A DNA stretch of 18,106 nt from Candidatus Benthicola azotiphorus. GTDB lineage: Bacteria > Gemmatimonadota > Gemmatimonadetes > Palauibacterales > Palauibacteraceae. The stretch lies in contig CANPVW010000198.1 of assembly GCA_947581745.1 (NCBI GenBank), positions 1-18,106 on the forward strand. Direction: 5' to 3'. The notes under the pieces are model-generated. The model did not search any database, was not told where the DNA came from, and saw nothing but the letters and a program-made list of their open reading frames with translations. Made by a program: the position numbers and the translations under genes. Shown here in pieces: positions 15,283-18,106 of the stretch; within the stretch, counting starts at the first letter, position 1; each line of letters begins with the position of its first letter.

Positions 15283-16368
15283 ATGTCAGCAGGGCTAGAC
15301 CTTACAGGACTCGTACTGCCGAACACCGTCGAAGAGCGAAGCCGCTCCGAGGACGGCCGGCGGGCGGAGTACGTGCTGCAGCCGCTGGAGCGGGGATTCG
15401 GCCACACGGTCGGCAACTCCATCCGACGGGTGTTGCTCTCATCGCTTCCGGGTTGTGCCATCTGGGCGTTCCGGGCCGACGGCGTTCAGCACGAGCACCA
15501 GACGATTCCGGGCGTCGTGGAAGACATCCACCAGGTGATCCAGAAGCTGAAGAAGCTGGTGATCGTCCTGGACCCGGGCGTCGATGAGGCCCGCCTGCAG
15601 CTTTCGGTCTCGAAGGCCGGGCCGGTCAAGGCGTCGATGATCGGGAGCGTGTCGGGCGTCACCGTGGTGAACGCGGACGAGGAGCTGTTCACGCTCCAGG
15701 ACGATCTGCCTGAGGGCCGGCCGCTGAATCTAGACTTCTGGGTGGACCGGGGTCGCGGCTTCGTGGTGGCCGAGCAGCACGAGCGACCAGAGGATGCGCC
15801 TGTCGACCTGATCCGGATCGATTCGGTCTACAATCCGGTCGTGCGGGCGAACTTCCTGGTCCAGGAGACGCGAGTCGGCCAGCGGACCGACTTCGACCGC
15901 CTCACGCTGCAGATCGTCACGAACGGATCGCTCGATCCGGGCGATGCGATCGCTTACGCGGCCGAGATCGCCAGGCTTCACCTGCAGTACCTGACCGGGT
16001 TCGGGTCCGGCAACGGTGGCTCGGCGCCGGATCTGGCGGGGCCTCCCGGCCGGGAGGCCGTGGATGCGGGCACGACGGCTCTGCTCGAGTCGCCCCTCGA
16101 CGCGTTCGAGGGAATCTCGATCCGCTCCCGGAACAACCTCGACAAGGCCGACATTCACACGCTGCTCGATGTGGTGGTCCGGTCGCGAGATGAGATCCTC
16201 GCCGTTCCGTCTTTCGGCGAGAAGTCTCTGGAAGAGGTCGCCGAGGTGCTGGCGCTCAACGGCCTGCGCTTCGGAATGGCGATCGAACGGGACGAAGTGG
16301 GCGATCTGTGGATGCTGGAGGACGCAGAGGCCGAGACCGCTGGCGGCGAGGGCGGAGATGAGGCATAG
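15283..16368 (+). CDS. rpoA: DNA-directed RNA polymerase subunit alpha
   Basis: Alpha dimers scaffold RNA polymerase, and the C-terminal domain binds UP elements and activators. The 361-residue product is slightly long. The N-terminal domain holds LERGFGHTVGNSIRRVLLSSLPG around residues 31-53 and the dimerisation region through AAEIARLHLQYL. A Gly/Ala/Pro-rich linker runs about 240-265. The C-terminal domain starts near LESPLDAFEGISIRSRNNL, with R281 and N284 at the DNA-contacting positions equivalent to E. coli R265 and N268, and ends with an acidic tail rich in Glu and Gly. The tail overlaps the start of rplQ by eleven bases. GAGG at 15269-15272 supports the ATG. Confidence 0.98.
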   Translation: MSAGLDLTGLVLPNTVEERSRSEDGRRAEYVLQPLERGFGHTVGNSIRRVLLSSLPGCAIWAFRADGVQHEHQTIPGVVEDIHQVIQKLKKLVIVLDPGVDEARLQLSVSKAGPVKASMIGSVSGVTVVNADEELFTLQDDLPEGRPLNLDFWVDRGRGFVVAEQHERPEDAPVDLIRIDSVYNPVVRANFLVQETRVGQRTDFDRLTLQIVTNGSLDPGDAIAYAAEIARLHLQYLTGFGSGNGGSAPDLAGPPGREAVDAGTTALLESPLDAFEGISIRSRNNLDKADIHTLLDVVVRSRDEILAVPSFGEKSLEEVAEVLALNGLRFGMAIERDEVGDLWMLEDAEAETAGGEGGDEA

Positions 16369-16720
16369 GAACAAGGGCCGGCAGCTAAGTCGCACCGCGA
16401 GCCATCGGACGGCGACGCTCAGGAACATGGCCGCGAGCCTGATCCAGCACGGGCGGATTCGCACGACGGAAGCAAAGGCGCGCGAGCTTCGTCCCTTCGT
16501 CGAGAAGCTGATCACTCTCGGTGGCACGGACGACGTGCACAGCCGACGTCGGGTGCGCCGTCATATCGCGGATCGGGAAGCCCTCCACAAGTTGTTCGAT
16601 GAGGTGGGACCTCGCTTCCGGGAGCGGCCAGGCGGATATACCCGTATTGTGAAGCTCGGGGCCCGGAAGGGCGATGGCGCCGAGATGGCGATCATCGAGC
16701 TCACCGAGACGGAGAACTAG
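16358..16720 (+). CDS. rplQ: 50S ribosomal protein L17
   Basis: L17 lies near the tunnel exit. The 120-residue product starts MRHRNKGRQLSRTASHRTATLRNM, includes TTEAKARELRPFVEKLITLG and ends with GGYTRIVKLGARKGDGAEMAIIEL, all typical. The ATG lies inside the end of rpoA, with GGCGGAG directly before it, so the two are probably coupled. The upstream open frame overlapping rpoA is not L17-like. It is the last gene of the conserved supercluster. Confidence 0.98.
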   Translation: MRHRNKGRQLSRTASHRTATLRNMAASLIQHGRIRTTEAKARELRPFVEKLITLGGTDDVHSRRRVRRHIADREALHKLFDEVGPRFRERPGGYTRIVKLGARKGDGAEMAIIELTETEN

Positions 16721-16722
16721 AG

Positions 16723-16738
16723 CCGACCCTGGGGTCGG
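16723..16738 (+). other. Hairpin directly after rplQ
   Basis: CCGACC (16723-16728) pairs with GGTCGG (16733-16738) around a CTGG loop, two bases past the rplQ stop. No T-run follows, so it is at best an attenuator or 3'-end stabiliser rather than a terminator. The pairing is seen; the role is unknown. Confidence 0.35.
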
Positions 16739-16753
16739 GAAAGGCAGGCACCG

Positions 16754-17227
16754 ATGCTTCGCGGGGCTTCGACGATACTGATGGTCGTCGCAGTGCTGGC
16801 CGTCGTCGGTTTCATGTGGTGGCTGGACCGGAAGGCCGGGTCCCTGGACAGCCAGGTCGCCCCGGTGCTCGAGGAAACCGTGCAGAACGTGGACCTCGAC
16901 GGCGCGGCGCTGGCGGCCGATCCGGCTGCGGCGGTCGGCGAGACAGGCTACCTCCGATCGGTTGCGGTGGCACAGCGCCTTGGACGCGGGACGTTCACGC
17001 TCCAGCTGGATGGCATCCAGTATCCGGTTCTGCTGTCGTCCGACCTGATTCAGATGGACACGCAGGTGTACGGCGGTGACATGGTGACCGTGTACGGCCA
17101 CGTGTTCACCCTCAACGATTCGATCCGTTCGGTGTGGGTGGACCAGGAAGCCGTCGATTCGGAATACGCGAGCGCGATACCGGCGAGCCCGAGCTTCATC
17201 ATGGCCGACTCGCTCTCGTTCAACTGA
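16754..17227 (+). CDS. Unidentified membrane-anchored protein
   Basis: I do not recognise this 157-residue protein. Residues about 6-24 (STILMVVAVLAVVGFMWWL) form one hydrophobic helix after a short N-terminus with one Arg, so it is likely a single-pass inner-membrane protein with the rest outside the cytoplasm; a lipobox is absent. After an Ala/Asp-rich stretch, residues about 63-130 alternate hydrophobic and polar residues with glycine turns (GRGTFTLQLDGIQYPVLLSS, GGDMVTVYGHVFTL), which suggests a small beta-barrel, perhaps OB-like. There are no cysteines. GGGAAAGG about nine bases upstream supports the ATG. It lies between rplQ and rpmB in the same direction, so co-transcription is likely, and its codon use matches its neighbours. 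Confidence 0.75.
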   Translation: MLRGASTILMVVAVLAVVGFMWWLDRKAGSLDSQVAPVLEETVQNVDLDGAALAADPAAAVGETGYLRSVAVAQRLGRGTFTLQLDGIQYPVLLSSDLIQMDTQVYGGDMVTVYGHVFTLNDSIRSVWVDQEAVDSEYASAIPASPSFIMADSLSFN

Positions 17228-17239
17228 TGTGTGCTTGAG

Positions 17240-17431
17240 ATGTCGAACTTCTGCTACGTATGTAATAAAGGGCCGGCCACCGGCAACAGCGTGAGCAACG
17301 CGAACAACAAGCGAAAGCGGCGCTTCATGCCGAACCTTCAGCGTGTCCGCATCCTCGAGGGCGGGCAGGCGATTCGCGTTCGGGTCTGCACCCGCTGTCT
17401 GAAGGCGGGCAAGGTCCGCAAGGCACCCTGA
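17240..17431 (+). CDS. rpmB: 50S ribosomal protein L28, zinc-binding
   Basis: L28 is a large-subunit protein near the E site. The 63-residue product (MSNFCYVCNKGPATGNSVSN at its start) shows KRRFMPNLQRVRI and the typical NNKRKRR block. It carries two CxxC pairs, C5/C8 and C50/C53, so it is the zinc C+ form. The ATG at 17240 gives the family N-terminus; a GTG at 17231 in frame would add MLE and is less likely. No clear Shine-Dalgarno is visible, and the gene starts 12 bases after the unknown gene's stop, so it may depend on coupling. rpmB is usually paired with rpmG or found elsewhere, so its place at the end of the alpha operon is notable. Confidence 0.95.
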   Translation: MSNFCYVCNKGPATGNSVSNANNKRKRRFMPNLQRVRILEGGQAIRVRVCTRCLKAGKVRKAP

Positions 17432-17483
17432 GGCGTCGGCGCGAGTCGACTCTCCTTCCATCGCGTCGAGCTGAGACGACCCG

Positions 17484-17515
17484 AGAAGGCTCCGCCAGAA
17501 GGTGGGGCCTTCTTT
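17484..17515 (+). terminator. Intrinsic terminator after rpmB
   Basis: A continuous 13-bp stem (17484-17496 with 17501-17513, two G-T wobbles) closes an AGAA tetraloop, and the 3' arm ends in TTCTTT. It lies 52 bases after the rpmB stop and before the epimerase-like gene, so it probably ends the whole transcription unit. It is the only textbook Rho-independent terminator I see in the window. Confidence 0.85.
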
Positions 17516-17606
17516 GTGTGACGGGCCCGGGATCCACCGGGTGGAATCGGGGTCCATGACCGGGGTCGCAGGACGGCCGACGCCGCACGACCGGAGCGTG
17601 GCACGG

Positions 17607-18106
17607 ATGAAAGCACTGGTCACTGGTGCCGACGGCTTCGTCGGGCAGCACCTTATCGCGGAGCTGCTGGATCACGGCTTCAGCGTGGCGGCCTCGGCCC
17701 TGGACCTGCCGCCCAGTCGCTCCACGCTCTCCTCCGAGCAGATCGCTTCCGTGGACTGGAAGGCCGCCGACGTCAGAGACCGCGAGGCGCTCGTGCGGCT
17801 CGTGGCAGCCGCAATGCCGGATCGGATCTACCACCTGGCCGGTTTCGCCTCGGGCGCTCTGGCCCGGCAGTTCGCCTCCGACGCGGTCCACATCAACGTC
17901 GGTGGCACCGTGAACCTGTGCGAAGCCGTCGTGTCCGTCCGGGAGACTCATCCGGCGTTCGATCCGCGCATCCTCGTCATGGGGTCGTGCGATGCCTACG
18001 GGGATGCGGCGCGTGACGGACTGCCTCTCTCGGAAGAGATGTCCCTGAGGCCCGTCTCGGCGTACGGCCTGTCCAAGGCGGGCCAGGAGCTGGCAGCGCA
18101 CACGTA
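17607..18106 (+). CDS. NAD(P)-dependent nucleotide-sugar epimerase/dehydratase family protein (5' part)
   Basis: An extended short-chain dehydrogenase/reductase, cut off by the window end after 166 codons. The Rossmann signature TGADGFVG has G7, G10 and G13, DVRDREAL and YHLAGFAS follow, and the active-site elements are S127 in VMGSCDAYG and Y153-x3-K157 in YGLSK. The general pattern resembles GDP-mannose 4,6-dehydratase and GDP-6-deoxy-mannose reductase relatives, which act in sugar-nucleotide synthesis for surface polysaccharides. The missing C-terminal half would decide the substrate. GGAG at 17593-17596 supports the ATG. It lies beyond the terminator, so it is probably a separate unit with an unseen or weak promoter in the 17516-17606 gap. 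Confidence 0.88.
   Translation, partial: MKALVTGADGFVGQHLIAELLDHGFSVAASALDLPPSRSTLSSEQIASVDWKAADVRDREALVRLVAAAMPDRIYHLAGFASGALARQFASDAVHINVGGTVNLCEAVVSVRETHPAFDPRILVMGSCDAYGDAARDGLPLSEEMSLRPVSAYGLSKAGQELAAHT

Noticed and set aside
17516..17606. Promoter for the epimerase-like gene
   Set aside because: The 91-base gap is GC-rich and I see no convincing -35/-10 pair, only short low-value pairings such as CCAC-CGG-GTGG.

Overview
The window is a housekeeping locus from a high-GC bacterium: the fused str-tail/S10/spc/alpha ribosomal-protein supercluster, all on the plus strand. The order is tuf, rpsJ, rplC, rplD, rplW, rplB, rpsS, rplV, rpsC, rplP, rpmC, rpsQ, rplN, rplX, rplE, rpsN (zinc type), rpsH, rplF, rplR, rpsE, rpmD, rplO, secY, adk, map, infA, rpmJ, rpsM, rpsK, rpsD, rpoA, rplQ. 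A small unidentified membrane-anchored protein and rpmB follow, then a clear intrinsic terminator, then the 5' part of an NAD(P)-dependent sugar epimerase/dehydratase-type gene that runs off the end. I found no mobile elements, CRISPR, tRNA or rRNA genes. Every protein in the supercluster appears intact.

Taxonomy is inference only. A short, LID-less adenylate kinase, a SecY with IPGVKPG instead of IPGxRPG, and an L2 with DHPLGGG fit the Fibrobacteres-Chlorobi-Bacteroidetes side of the tree, and with the high GC content suggest something like Gemmatimonadota. A marker-gene tree would be needed to confirm this.

Layout. 1-1209 is tuf, whose codon style changes abruptly at 1141. 1272-6099 is the S10 operon (S10, L3, L4, L23, L2, S19, L22, S3, L16, L29) and 6092-6373 is S17. 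6378-13318 is the spc block ending in secY, adk and map. 13338-16720 is infA, rpmJ and the alpha operon ending in rpoA and rplQ. 16754-17431 is the unknown protein and L28. The hairpin at 17484-17513 ends the transcription unit.

How it works together. The genes supply EF-Tu, IF-1, many subunits of both ribosomal subunits, the RNA polymerase alpha subunit, the SecY translocation channel, methionine aminopeptidase for nascent-chain N-termini and adenylate kinase for nucleotide balance. Tight spacing and overlaps (rplD/rplW, rpmC/rpsQ, rpsE/rpmD, adk/map, rpoA/rplQ) suggest translational coupling. The longer spacers hold the only candidate control elements: a UNCG hairpin after tuf, structured leaders before rplF and rpsE, a sigma70-like promoter before rpmJ, and a strong nested hairpin before rpsM.

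I see no undescribed multi-gene system. The items most worth a second look are the tuf codon-style breakpoint, the insertion in L23, the hairpin before rpsM, and the unknown protein between rplQ and rpmB.
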